Below, piece by piece: positions 11,960 through 23,673 of a stretch of 64,000 nucleotides of DNA. The notes under the pieces are model-generated. The model was not told where the DNA came from, ran no database searches, and saw nothing but the letters and a program-made list of their open reading frames with translations. The stretch is from Galeruca laticollis (Eukaryota; Arthropoda; Insecta; Coleoptera; Chrysomelidae): assembly GCA_963921935.1 (NCBI GenBank), contig OY998181.1, forward strand, positions 137,229,423 through 137,293,422, written 5' to 3'. Every line of letters begins with the position of its first letter. Position 1 is the first letter of the stretch. A program made the translations under genes and the position numbers.

Positions 11960-13762
11960 AAATATGTTCCTTTTTATGATAAAAACGTTAATGCAAATTA
12001 TAATTTTACTGGTATTAATGGCAGTAAAGTAGATGTTTTAGGCATTTTTCAAAAAGATATTGTAATAAATGACATAATAATTAATGTTAAGTTTTATGTT
12101 GTGACTGACACCACAATGTCTTATGCATCCATTTTGGGCAGAGACTTTTTAGCAACACCTGAGTTAGAAATAGTTTTAAGCGATACAGTAAAAATTACAA
12201 AAATTTCTGAAAATACTTTGAACGAGAAAAATTTAGACAATGAAATTAATTTTATTAACGAAATAATGCATTTAGATTATTTTGAAGATAGTGAGTTGGA
12301 GTTGGAGAAAATGGACATCAATCAAATGACTTCATATAAAAATCAGCAAGAGCTAAAGGCTTTGTAGGAAACTGAATATAAAACCAAATTAGACACTGAT
12401 TTAGTAGAAAATGATTTTGAAATGCATATTGTTTTAAAAAATAATCAACCTATCACTTTTAGGCCTAGACGGTTATCTTTTCAAGAAAAAGAAAAATTAC
12501 GTGTCATACTTGACGACTTATTAGAACAACACATAATTAGAGATAGTAGTTCTCCTTATGCCAGCCCCATTGTTATGATTCCAAAGAAAAATCGTAGTGA
12601 ATATCGACTCTGTGTAGACTACAGGGCACTTAATAACATTACTGTTAAGGATAACTACCCTACTCATCTCATTGATGACCATCTAGACATGTTGAAAGAC
12701 AAGAATCATTACTCTACATTAGATATAAAAAGTGGCATTCACCATATTAAAATGGCTGAAGATAGCATTCAGTATACCTCTTTTGTAACACCACTTGGCC
12801 AATTCGAGTACTTACGTTTACAATTCGGGCTTACTAACGGTCCTAGAGTATTTCAACGTTTTATAAATAAAAATTTTAGTTCACTAATTAGAGAAAATAA
12901 AATATTACTGTACTTAGATGACATATTGATAGCAACAAAAGATATTTCTGAACATTTTGACATTTTAAAACAAGTTTTTATTTTAGCTAGACAAAATTCA
13001 TTAAATTTTCGACTTGATAAATGTAAATTTCTTTATAATCATTGTCTTTATTTAGGTTACTTAGTTGACAAAGATGGAATACGTCCTAACCCTGAAAATA
13101 TACAGGCACTTTTGTCGTATCCGATACCAAAAAATTCTAAAGAAGTTCATCGTTTCATAGGACTGGCTAGTTACTTTAGACGTTTTATACAAAATTTTTA
13201 ATTAATAGCTAAGCCACTATACAGTTTATTAAAAAAGAATGTTGAATTTAGGTTTGAAAAAGATGAGATGGAGTCTTTTGAAATATTAAAAACTTGTCTT
13301 GCCTCTTTTCCTGTTTTAGCTGTTTACTCTCCGAAGTTAGAAACACAACTTCACTGTGATGCTAGTGCATGTGGATATGGAGCTATATTATTACAAAAAC
13401 AAATAACTACTGGTAAATCTCACCCAGTATTTTATTACAGTAAGCGTACTACACCAACAGAGGCAAAATATCACAGTTTTGAATTAGAGTGTCTTGCTGT
13501 CGTTTATGCGATTAAACGTTTTCATACTTATTTGTTTGGTATACCTTTTAAAATAATTACTGACTGCGATAGCTTTCGTCTCACCCTTAGTAAGTCAAAT
13601 ATTAATCCAAGAATTTTGCGCTGGGCAATGTTATTGCAAAATTATCAATATGAAATTGAGCATCGGTCAAATAAAGGCATGTCACATGTAGATGCACTCA
13701 GTAGGATAACTGGTGTTATGATTATTGAGGAAAATTCTTTTGATGATAATCTTTCAATTTAG
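11960..13762 (+). pseudogene. pol: Protease, reverse transcriptase and RNase H of the gypsy-type element
   Basis: The frame is kept throughout but is interrupted by stops at 12365 (TAG), 13199 (TAA) and 13760 (TAG). It shows the protease C-part (ASILGRDFL), the RT region (YRLCVDYRALNNIT; YSTLDIKSGIHHIK; the active site YLDDI, with YLDD at 12911-12922), the connection (NPENIQALLSYPIP) and RNase H (LHCDASACGYGAIL with D; ELECLAVVYAIKRF with E; ITDCDSF with D). These are all canonical Ty3/gypsy motifs. Catalytic residues are present, so inactivation comes from the stops. Confidence 0.88.
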
Positions 13763-14945
13763 CAAAATCTAGACCCATTAATTGTAGATATTAAAAATAA
13801 ACTTTTACGTGAGGAAAGCAAATATTTTGAATTACATAACGGTTTAGTGTACAAAAAACGTACAAAAAACGTAAGGATTTTAAGAAAATTTTATTTTATG
13901 TACCATGTAGTATGGAAAATAAAGTTATAGCTAACTGTCATGACAATTTAGGTCACTTAGGCTTTGATAAAACATGTGAGTACTTAAGTAGAGTATTGGT
14001 TCCCAAATTATAGAGAAAAAATTAAAAGTTATATTCAAAATTGCCTCAAGTGTATAACTTACTCTTCTACGTTAGGAAAAGGTCAGGGTCAACTTTACAA
14101 TATACCGAAAGGCAATAAGCCCTTCGATACTATACATGTGGACCATTATGGACCCTTAGAAAAGACCCCTACAGGCAAATGTATTTGAATTAATAGATGC
14201 TTTACTAAATTTGTAAAATTATATAGTGTTAAAACTACTAAAACCATTGTCGTCATACACAAACTAGAAGATTATTTTAATAACTATACTTGACCAGTAA
14301 GAATAATTTCAGATAGAGGTTCTTCTTTTATTTCAACAGAATTCAGTGACTTTAATGAAAAATAATATTGTTCATGTTAAAATCGCTACTCATTCACCAA
14401 AATATAATGGACAAATTGAGCGGATTAATCGAGACCTTACACCTATTTTAGCAAAATTAACTGATTTAAAAAATAAATGGGATAAACAGTTACCTATAGT
14501 AGAGTTTGCTATCAATAATTCTTATTGTCGATCTATAGCAACATCCCCAGCAAAACTTTTATTTGGTACTAATCAGAAAAACCCAAATGACCACTTAAGG
14601 ACTTACAATGAAAATGAAGAAGGTAGGGATTTAACTGATTTGAGACAAAAAGCTAAACTACAAAACGAACAAGTACAAAATTATAATAAAGAGTATTTTG
14701 ACAAGCGACATCGACCTCCACATAAATATTGCCAGGGAGATTATGTAATGATTAAAAATCTAGACGTGACACCTGGATTTAATAAAAAATTGCTGCCTAA
14801 ATTTAGAGGTCCTTATGAAGTAAAAAAGGTTCTTGATAACGATAGGTATGTAGTAGTTGATGTTGAAAATTTTCAGGTAACACAGAGACCTTTTGAGGAC
14901 ATTTGCTCTCCCGAGAACATGCGCATGTGGCTAAAGTCTGATTGA
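13763..14945 (+). pseudogene. Integrase of the gypsy-type element
   Basis: The first half is broken by frameshifts. It still shows the zinc-binding HHCC remnants (CHDNLGHLGFDK...QNCLKCITY), the core (FDTIHVDHYGPLEKT with D; IISDRGSSF with D) and HSPKYNGQIERINRD with the third acidic E. From 14346 the frame is open to 14945 and carries the C-terminal part (YCQGDYVMIKNLDVTP...FRGPYEVKKVL), a chromodomain-free tail. Frame changes near 13890, 14190 and 14340 make it inactive. Confidence 0.82.
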
Positions 14946-14979
14946 TGTTTTATTTCTGTATCTCTAAACGTACCTATCA

Positions 14980-15345
14980 TTTGCACTTACCTTATGACTT
15001 ATGTCTTATTTTGAGTTATTATATCTTATGTTATGAGAATTTGTTTTAAGTTTTGAGTAATTTTCAGTCGAATAAGAATTTGTTATATGTTAATACTGTT
15101 TTATGAATTTTTGTTGAGATTATGCAAGAGATTATGTAACTTTTAGTTAACCATGACTTACACTTACCTTATGATTTATGTTTATGATACTTATGTATGT
15201 CTTATTTTGAGTTATTATATCTTATGTTATGAGAATTTGTTTCAAGTGTCGAGCAATTTTCAGTTGAGTGAGAATTTTGTATTTGTGAATACTGTTTTAT
15301 GAATTTTTGTATGATTATGCAACAGATAATGTAACTTTTAGTTTT
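14980..15345 (+). repeat. Two ~180-bp tandem copies before the 3' LTR
   Basis: The block CTTACCTTATGA...TATGTCTTATTTTGAGTT...AACTTTTAGTT occurs twice, at about 14980-15160 and 15163-15345, with small differences. It lies in the non-coding stretch between integrase and the 3' LTR, where many gypsy elements have an env gene or a polypurine tract. I see neither here. Confidence 0.7.
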
Positions 15346-15416
15346 ATGTGATTACTTGTTTAAGAAGAGTTATACATTTTGTTTAGCAGCGAATATGCCA
15401 TAGTTCGAGGCCGATC

Positions 15417-15678
15417 TGTAGTCATATTGTGTAGTTATGTACATTGTGAACTTGGCCTTATTCATAATCTAGTATAAACTCTGCTTTACGTATTCAGATT
15501 TATAAGTTGGCAAGACATTTGAAGGGAAGTGAATCCCGCCTTGGAGGGGGAATGTCAATGGTCAGGCGGGAGAATCTTATATTATGTTTCGGAGAGTAAG
15601 CGATGATGTAGTTAGAAGTTAAATAAATATCAATTATTGCGTAAGAACACTTTTTTTACCGGCATCCTGTCCCCTACA
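15417..15678 (+). repeat. 3' LTR
   Basis: This is a direct copy of the 5' LTR with the same TGTAG...CTACA tips, followed by ATAA. No clear purine-rich tract precedes it; the last bases before it are TTCGAGGCCGATC. Confidence 0.88.
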
Positions 15679-15989
15679 ATAAACATTTTTTTTATAATTT
15701 TAGATTCAAACCAATGTAACTTTGGAATTATTGAAGGTAGAATTGTGCGGTTTTGACGGTTGTATTTGTAATTTAATGTATTATGAAAAACTGAAAATAT
15801 ATACATGGTGAACTATTTAAAAAAATATGTTAATAAGTTATTTTGGAGCAACGGTGTACCCTGTATACTTCTAATCGACTTATGAAGATGGTCTGGATTA
15901 TTTGAAAAACCTTTTATTCAACATTTTTTTTGTATTCCTAACGGAAATCGAAATAGTAGCAAGTTACGTTACTTTATGTACACACTGTA

Positions 15990-16380
15990 TAAGGTTGGAT
16001 AACAAAACAACTTTTCTAATGACTTCACAAAAATATAGTTATTCAGAAACTTCTAATGTAACTATTACAAATAATCTTTGTCCATCAAGTTGCTATATTC
16101 TATATACTCTCATGTATGTTTTACTCTTTTCTTGAACCTTTCAAACTTCCTCTTTCTTCTCTCTTGTTCTTGATCTTACCAGTATATATTGTGCATATGG
16201 CTTAAGCACCATATATCTTTATATACTTCAAATTGACACTTATTGTCAAATAATTTCCGGCTAGCAAAATTATTTTTTTTTATATCGAAAGATGAATTTA
16301 TTTATTGTGAATTATTTTTACTCTTATCTCGGAGTGGGTTGTATTGAAAAAGTAATGGATATCGAATTACTTTGTTGTAT
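15990..16380. other. AT-rich spacer
   Basis: I recognise no coding or structural feature between the mariner TIR and the first non-LTR element. Confidence 0.35.
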
Positions 16381-16387
16381 CAGATTA

Positions 16388-17397
16388 TTAAGTAAATTTG
16401 CCCTGTTTATCATTGATTTCCTCACAAACCGTCAACCATTTATGTCCTCTGTACTGCTGAATCATCATCTGTATGTTTTTATTATATTTATTTAGTTCTC
16501 TTTTTAAGGCCGGGTTGCCAATATTCCTATATTCCCTATACATTTTTCGTTTGCTTTTAATCAGTTGTATGATGTATGGTGGTAGTTCCTGGGTAAAGTA
16601 CCGCATTTCTTTTTTTGTGGTATTTTCCAATACAACTTTTGTTAGTTTAGTGTTGAAATTGCTGAACATTCTTCTGTTCATACCCTGCTCGTTGTTGTCT
16701 ATGTACCTCAACATGGTTGCGTTCACTTTCTCTATGTTTATTTTCCTGAAATTGTATTTCTCAATTTTGATATTTTTAATTGGGGTGTGAGGGTCAATAA
16801 TGATTCTGAAACCGAGGTGGTCTGAGCATAGGTCTGGTATATTTACAACACTTGATATTTCTTGCTGGATTGGAGGTATGAAAGATCATATCCGGTGTTG
16901 AGTCTGCATTATGATTCATAAGAAAAGTAGGAGTGTCGTATTTAACAAAGTTGGTATTATTTAGGAAGTCTTTCACTTGTTTTTTCTTCGGCTTTGTATT
17001 GGCATTGAAGTCTCCTATTACAATGGTATATTTGTTGAGGCTGCCCATCGTAAATATATTTTCCTCTATTCTGGAGTATGGGTGAATGTAAACAAGAAAT
17101 ATATGTAAATATTCATCAAGAAATGGCATTGAGAAATGTATACATTCATTTAGAATTTAGAGGGTTGTTGATAGATGGAGCGTTGCCTTTTCTCATTCTC
17201 AGTTTTGGATCTGTTAAGACTAGACTACTTCCCCTGGCGTGGTTGTGGATTAAGTGGCCGTTTTTCTGAAAAATATTCCATTTTTTGTAAACTATTTTCT
17301 TTGGATATTTCGTTTTGGATTCTACAAATAATGCCATATTTGATATCATTGAATTCAATATATTTTTGTATAAGCTCTTTCTTCCCGGAATATCCAT
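16388..17397 (-). pseudogene. Non-LTR element: APE-type endonuclease and linker fragment
   Basis: Minus-strand pieces show the endonuclease core (YTIVIGDFNANTKPKKKQ, with GDFNA catalytic D and N; FVKYDTPTFLMNHNADSTPDMIF). An alpha-helical linker follows (PPYIIQLIKSKRKMYREY) before the place where RT should begin, and the element stops there (about 16385). It lies downstream of the zinc-knuckle ORF1 at 17418-18682, so together they are the 5' half of one Jockey-like element. Confidence 0.7.
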
Positions 17398-17417
17398 TGA
17401 TGTTTGATTATACTATA

Positions 17418-18682
17418 TTAATTAAGGACATGTTTGTAATGGGCATTATTGGTGGGCTCAGTAGGCGAGTGATGTGAGGTGTCAGTTTCTTCCATGTCAA
17501 ACATGAGGATGTACATTTTATTTCCTGAAAACACTGCAACGCTATCCACTCTGAAGTTGTTGACAAATCTTTTACGAAGTTGTGTCACTAGTTCGTCTCT
17601 GTTGGTCACTACTGAGTTGTTCAGTTCATTAACATAGGTATTTATGATGGTATCATGTATGGTTATTGGGATGTATTCTTGATTTTTTTTATTTCTGTTG
17701 AGACCTCATGTGATTTTGTGTTGATTGTTTTTATAGAAACATTAGGTACATCTTGTATTGGTTGTCTTGGTCTATTGGGGCACTTATCTGACCAGGCTTG
17801 GTGGTCTTCTGCTCCACAACTATGGCACTTAGGAGTCAATGTGGATGTACATTTGCTGGTTGGGTGGGTTCCATTACATTTTAGGCATTGTATGGGTTGT
17901 TGGCATGCTTATGTTGGATGATTGAAGGATAAGCATTTACTACATGGTTTTGAAGCTGGTGCAGGTGGTTTACTGGTATAAACTGGATAGTGTCGATACT
18001 TGAAAAATAGTCCTTGGGATAGCAACATCAGAAGTTTTTTTCTGATCCAGTTATTATTCTTATAAGTTAAGTAGGTTTTCCTGTAGCTCTTGATACAGTT
18101 CTTCTGCAGAATCTGTGATCCATGTTGTTTTTGGTTAGAAATTCGCTGATTGATTTTTCTTCTATTTCTAATTCTACTGATGCAATGATTACAGAGTAGC
18201 TGCAGGATTGCTCTGAGGTAGCAGGTACAGTTGAATTTGTCGCCGATTCTTTGAATTGTATTATTATAAGCAAGCCTTGCTTTGTGCTGATTATTATATC
18301 CTTTGCTTTGGGGTATATTTTCGCCCAGAAATCAGTGAAATTGATTCGCGTGTAGGATTCCTTATTTGTGATGTAGAATATGTGTTGGTATTTCTTTTGT
18401 TGAATGTCCCTCATTATTGGCGAGTAGTGTATATTGGGATTCCTTGTTGGCTGGTTCGTTTTTTGTTGAGATTGTTTTTGTATTGGATTGTTATGGCATT
18501 TTCTGTGCTAGTATTTGTTGTGTTGGATTTTCCTAGAACGATATCGTTAATTTCTTCATGAGTCAACTCTTGTGTTCGTTTTCTTTTATGCTTGTTTTTC
18601 TTTTTCTTTGAACTTCCGTCCAGTTTTTCGCTGGATTCGAAGTATCCATTTCTTCATTAGAGCCATCGCTTTCTGACGACAT
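17418..18682 (-). pseudogene. Non-LTR element ORF1 (gag-like, CCHC zinc knuckles)
   Basis: The reading frame starts MSSESDGSNEEMDTSNPAKN at 18682 and is soon interrupted. Later parts show KKYQHIFYITNKESYTRINF, then a cysteine array near 17960-17800 (PCSKCLSFNH; CLKCNGTHPTSKC; CHSCGAEDHQAW). This is the triple zinc-knuckle arrangement of Jockey/I-type ORF1 RNA-binding proteins. The C-terminal piece MTNRDELVTQLRKRFVNN precedes the endonuclease. Several frameshifts are present. Confidence 0.65.
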
Positions 18683-18804
18683 GTTAATGTTTATTCACAC
18701 AATTGTCTGCAATAAAGGCAAGTTTTTATATGTCACTTAATATATTTTTATAGTAAGTAGTTTTTGTTTAGACTAGAGATAACACCGATTTTGCTAATTA
18801 GCTT

Positions 18805-20200
18805 TTAATTACGGTACGTCCGCTCTCTAATAAGGTCCGAAACAAACAGTATTTCGTTGAATATTTCCAATAAAAACATTTTGGCGTTTTTAGGTAAATG
18901 TAGCAGCATTGCATATTTAATGTCATCTCCAGGTGCTGTATTTTTTGAAATATTGAGAGCATTTTCTAATTCTCCAAATTCCAGGATCCGCTGGAAAATT
19001 TCTGGTCTATCTTCTACTTGCTTTGCTGTTGTAGTTTCCTTGGGATTTAATAGTACCATTGGGGGTGTAATTTTGTCTAAAAACGGTTCTACCGAGTTGT
19101 CATATGTGGACTTGGTTCGGTTAGTTAGATTTCCTTTCATTTTTTTTTGCTTGATTCCATATTTGAGTCATGGGCGTATTTTAGTTGAGGTTATTGCAAT
19201 ATGTAATCCAGGATTGTCTCGCCACTTTTCTTACAATTCTTTTAGTTTTAGCAACTTCATTTTTTGCAGACAGGAAGTTTTCCAGTGTGCTGGCATTTTT
19301 AAATTTTATCATTGATTTTTTCCTTACCTGGAATTGCTTCATCGCACTCGTCATTCCACCCCTTGGTTTAAATGGTCTATTTATTGGGATGGATTTATTT
19401 GCTGAACTATTTATTCCTTCCATAAAGTATGAGTATTACTCATTAATGTTGTTAAAAATGGGATTGTTTTGTGCAAAGAAGTTGTTAATGTTCTGTTTAT
19501 AAGAATTCCAATCAGCTTTTTTTATATTCCATCTGCTGGAGGGGTATATGGTACATTCTTATTATTATTCTTTATCTTCAGTTTTATTTTTCACAGCGAG
19601 TTCCATTATGATTGGGTAGTGGTCTGATCCTAAGGTATCCGCGTGCGTTTTCCAGGTTATTTTATTGGATATATTAGGTGAAGAAAAAGTTAGGTCTACT
19701 GCAGATTTGTGTTCGTTGTGTGTTAGTCTAGTCGGTGGTCCATCATTTAGAAGTATTAGTTCTTGGTTGTCTATAATATTAGCTACCTGTCTCCCTCTTT
19801 GGTCGCTTTTGTGCGATCCCCAGACTTCATGGTGAACGTTACAATCGCCTGCAAGAATATGGGGAGAATTTATAGTAGTAAATATGTTTTCCCAATCGTT
19901 GCTGTTTATATTTATACCTGGCGGGTAGTACAAGGATAGTATTGAGTTTTTAATGATTTACATATTTCTATTCGAGCGGCACAAACTGAGATGTGTTCAT
20001 GGACATTCAGATTTAAATTTATTTTTTTGCCTTTCATGTGGTTTTTAAATAGGATTGCTGTTGCTCCATAGCCATCCGCTCTATCTGCCCAAACGGTATG
20101 ATACCCTGCAAATTTGATTTGTTTGTCCTGTTTAAACCAAGTTTCTGCTAATATCGCTATATCTACATTATTTTCATTTAAGAATTCAAAGTTGTCGCAC
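18805..20200 (-). pseudogene. Non-LTR element: endonuclease and start of RT
   Basis: From about 20200 on the minus strand: endonuclease (FLNENNVDIAILAETWFKQ; GYHTVWADRADGYGAT; ILAGDCNVHHEVWGSHK; GSDHYPIIMEL with the catalytic S-D-H). The linker (FKPRGGMTSAMKQFQVRKK; VARQSWITYCNNL) and the first part of RT follow (NISKNTAPGDDIKYAMLLHLP). The copy ends abruptly near 18810, before the catalytic RT boxes. The order and family resemble the neighbouring element at 16388-18682, but it is a separate insertion. Confidence 0.72.
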
Positions 20201-20204
20201 TCTT

Positions 20205-23185
20205 AGCTTGTTGATCTGCAATTTCTTTTCCCATTATACCAATATGAGGATGGTATCTATAGAATGGTAACTGTTATATTTTGGGAAGTGGAGAGTTGGT
20301 AGGTATCACATGGACATTTTATACAAGAGGATGGTCACTGAAGATATCTTTGATAGAGTGTATAGAGGCGAAGTAAGTCTGTACATATGCAGACATTTTT
20401 ATTAGGAGCGAAAATGTGTTTGAAAACCTGAAGTATACTATAGAGTTCGCCGGTATGTACACTGCAAGTCGATGAGATTAAGAAAGAGAAAATTGAAAAT
20501 TCTATTGTCGTTATGGCACAGCCGAATTTCGTTTCATTTTTCGAGGCATCAGTACTAAGTCGTATTCATTTCTGTATATTATATCCAGAAAAGTTTTTCT
20601 AATTATATTGTTTGATGGCTCATTTTTACTCAGAACTGTGAGAGACGTGTTGATATGAGGAATGTTTTTTGTCCAAGGGGGCATAAATAAGGGAAAAAAT
20701 AGTGGAAGTGTTTTAGAAATATCAATTTTGATTGGCAATGTCTTTAGAAATATGGGTAAAGGTTTCATTGTTAAGGTAATCTGTAAGTTATTATTGGTCG
20801 TTGTAAATAAGCTGTATACAGGATTAGATGACACCAAGACAGCATAATTAAGTAATACTTGTTGACGTCTTATCCACAAAGGAGGTTAATTTCCTTTGCA
20901 GTAAAGACTTTCTACTGGGCTAGACCTAAACACTCCCAGGCATAGGTGAAGAGGTGTATTGTGTACTGAGTTCAAGACATTAATCAGTGCTTTAGAGGCA
21001 GATATATAAATGAAGCAGCCATAATCTAATTTAGATCGAATAAGAGATATGTATATTTAAGAGATAATTTTCGTATGCGTCCCAATGAAAGTGAAGGAGG
21101 GATTTTTATTATATTTAAACGTCTGTATCCTTCGCTCTTTGTATTGAAAATATATTGTTTTCTGGTGAGACAAGAGTCAAATACCATACCCAATATTTTG
21201 AGGTTATTAACATCATGAAGAGACATGTTGTTAATTATATTAGGAGCAGCGCTCAGTGAATATTTACTAAAATTGATGACTAAGCCCCAATAATTTTGAC
21301 TTTTTGGATAGGGTATTCACAGCAGATTCAAACAGAGGATGTAGTAGACACTGACTGTCCATGACAATATAATAAATACTAAGTCATCGGCGTACATAGT
21401 ACATATAATAGGAGCAGTGAAATTGGAACATAGGTCATTTGTTACAAGGTTGAAAAGGATGGGGCTGAGTACAGAGTCTTGAGGTGTTCCATCGATTTGA
21501 TTGAATATAGGGTAGAAGATACCATTAACTGGTACTTTGAAGGATCTTAGCGATAAAAAGTTTTTGATGAAATGGAATATATTGAAATTGTGATGTATTA
21601 ATTTCTCAAGTATGACATTTCTGTTTATTGTATCGAATGCACCTTCTATGTCAAATGCAGCAAGTATAATTTTTTGTTTAAAGCCGTGGAGATATGTGTC
21701 TGCAACATTACCAAATGTCTTTTGTTGAGATATGCCTCTGAAATCCAGATTGGTCTTTTGATATAATGTATTTATCTAAATACCTTATCAGACTCTTATT
21801 GATGATTTTTCCATGATTGCACATTGTACAAGTTAATGCAATAGGTTTGTAGGACTTGAGAGAAGTTGGGGGCAGACTAGGTTTTATCAAGGGAATTAAA
21901 ATGGATAGTTGCCAGAGGCTTGAAATTATGTTAGAGGTTGAGAAATTACATTGAACAGTTCCAATAGTTTGTGTTGACCTAAAATATCAAGTTTTTTAAG
22001 GAAAATATATGGAAGATCATCAAAACAAGCAGCAGAATTTTTGAATGATTTTAATGCAGCAAAAAGTTCCAGGTTAGAGAAAGGCAAGTTGATAAAGTTC
22101 ATATCTTGACTTGATTGAATTGAGCATTGTGAAGAGATGTTAGTATATGTATTTGTAATGTTTGGGGGTAATTTACTTCAAAATTTTCAGCAATGATCTT
22201 AGCTATTTCATGCTCATTATTTATTACAGTATAATTTGAAATAAGACGGGAAATTCCATTATTGGTTTTATTTCCTTGAATATTTCTAATCTTCTTCCAA
22301 ACTTGACTGAGTTTTGTATTTTCACTTTTAGACGAGGATTTTTTACTTTGTTTGATAATGAATTTAGATTTGGCTCTGTCTTTTTTGAGATTAATGAGAT
22401 TTTCAGGGGTGTTGTTCTGCCTGAACTCAGCAGCTAATAAAATGGAATTTGTGAATATTGAGATATCATCAATATTTTTGGAAAAAAATTGAGATCTTAG
22501 GGTTTCTTCTGTTTGTAAGGTAAAGCTTTTCCAGTCGCATTGTTTAGTCACCAGAAAGTTCTGGTCGAGGTTTTGGGTGTGAACGGAAGATGTAACGATA
22601 GGAAAATTATTACTATCGTGTAAATCATCAACAGTATGCTGAGTTAGTGAGAGAGCTAATTTAGGATCGCATAGATTGAGATCGATAGTAGAAAAGGAAT
22701 CAGAAGGTGTATATTGAATCCCGTATTTAGTAGGCTAGCATTTGTACAGTTTATTACATTTTCTATTGTTTTACCTCTGCCAAATATTTAATTAGATCCC
22801 CATAAATTATTGTGTGCATTAAGATCTTCTACTAGAATGTAGGGATGAGGTAGTTGAAAAATGAGTTTATTAGTTCCTCTTCTTATAGATGATGGTTTGG
22901 GGAAATGTATATACTGCATACCATTAATTTATTTGGAAGCCACATAGTTACAGCAACAGCTTCAACATCGGTAGTAAGGGGTAAATGGCATGAAAATGTC
23001 ATTAGAAACAGTAATAGAAGTACCACCACTCGCTCTACTGCAATTGTTATGTATGTAATAGTAACCTTCAAAGCTCTGGCATTTGTTTCTTGGAGACACT
23101 GGATATGAGTTGTTGGATTCTCTCCAGGTGAGCAAAGAATCCATCACAGTTCCATTGGATTAGCTTGAAAATTATTATTATTTAT
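20205..23185 (-). pseudogene. Non-LTR retrotransposon with endonuclease, RT and RNase H (I/R1/LOA-like)
   Basis: A nearly complete but degraded ORF2 is visible on the minus strand. It has an endonuclease start (FKLIQWNCDGFFAHLER near 23180; RASGGTSITVSND; VEAVAVTMWLPNKL), a linker (SKSENTKLSQVWKKIRNIQG), RT (MIKPSLPPTSLKSYKPIAL; DQSGFQRHISTKD; MYADDLVFIIL with YADD at 21383-21394), the thumb (NLKILGMVFDS) and a decayed RNase H (NEYDLVLMP..., then IMGKEIADQQAKSA near 20210). RNase H after RT points to the I superfamily. The element abuts the endonuclease of the next copy at 20200. Confidence 0.78.
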
Positions 23186-23229
23186 ATGTTTATATGGATC
23201 ACGTTAAGTAATAATAGATTAAGCGACAT

Positions 23230-23673
23230 TTTATAATTTCCCAGACAATTGAATGTAAAGATTTTTTTATTGTTAAGTTGTCGTGGAGTCGTTTTTATTA
23301 TAATATAGTGTATTTTAGAGCCTTGTTTTTAAATCTATGATTATATAACCAATTTAAGGCTATAGTGCCAAAATGTCGTTTAATTCGATATTACTTTCTT
23401 ATAATTAAGCCAGTATCTAAATTTTCGCAAAGAATTAACCAACACATTTGTCGCATGATTCTTTATTACAGAACTAAAATAACAACGTAATATGTTGTTT
23501 TCATTCAGGAAAAAAATACAAAAAGTGGAAAAATACAAGAAAACTTAATATCACAACCTATTGCTATTCTAACGGTTTTTTAAGATAACTCAAAAATATA
23601 ATTCTAGTACATAGAGTAACAAATTTTAACAATATAATAACAGTAGGTACATCAACAAAAATGGCGTATTATT
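23230..23673. other. AT-rich spacer
   Basis: No coding match is recognised between the 5' end of the non-LTR element and the next pseudogene. Confidence 0.35.

Larger units (their letters stand above)
10542..15678 (+). mobile_element. Gypsy-type LTR retrotransposon (about 5.1 kb)
   Basis: Two 262-bp LTRs in direct orientation enclose gag, protease, reverse transcriptase, RNase H and integrase in Ty3/gypsy order. The element is flanked by ATAA on both sides (10538-10541 and 15679-15682), a 4-bp duplication. It sits inside the mariner-like element 9948-15987. I count about 7 differences between the LTRs by eye, so the copy is not very old, yet it carries several stops. I could not assign the primer-binding site; the sequence after the left LTR is ATCTCAGAAGTGGGA. 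Confidence 0.9.
9948..15987. mobile_element. Tc1/mariner-like element with ~245-bp TIRs, split by an LTR retrotransposon
   Basis: CAGTGTGTACATAAAGTAAC at 9948 is mirrored by its reverse complement ending at 15987, and both ends are flanked by TA (9946-9947 and 15988-15989). The inverted similarity extends about 245 bp inward on each side with scattered mismatches. Without the retrotransposon insert the element is only about 0.9 kb, so it was already non-autonomous, keeping just a transposase C-terminus at 10255-10430. Confidence 0.75.

Noticed and set aside
17655..19502. Several plus-strand frames of 90-150 codons, hydrophobic
   Set aside because: They are antisense to non-LTR ORF1/endonuclease; no independent support.
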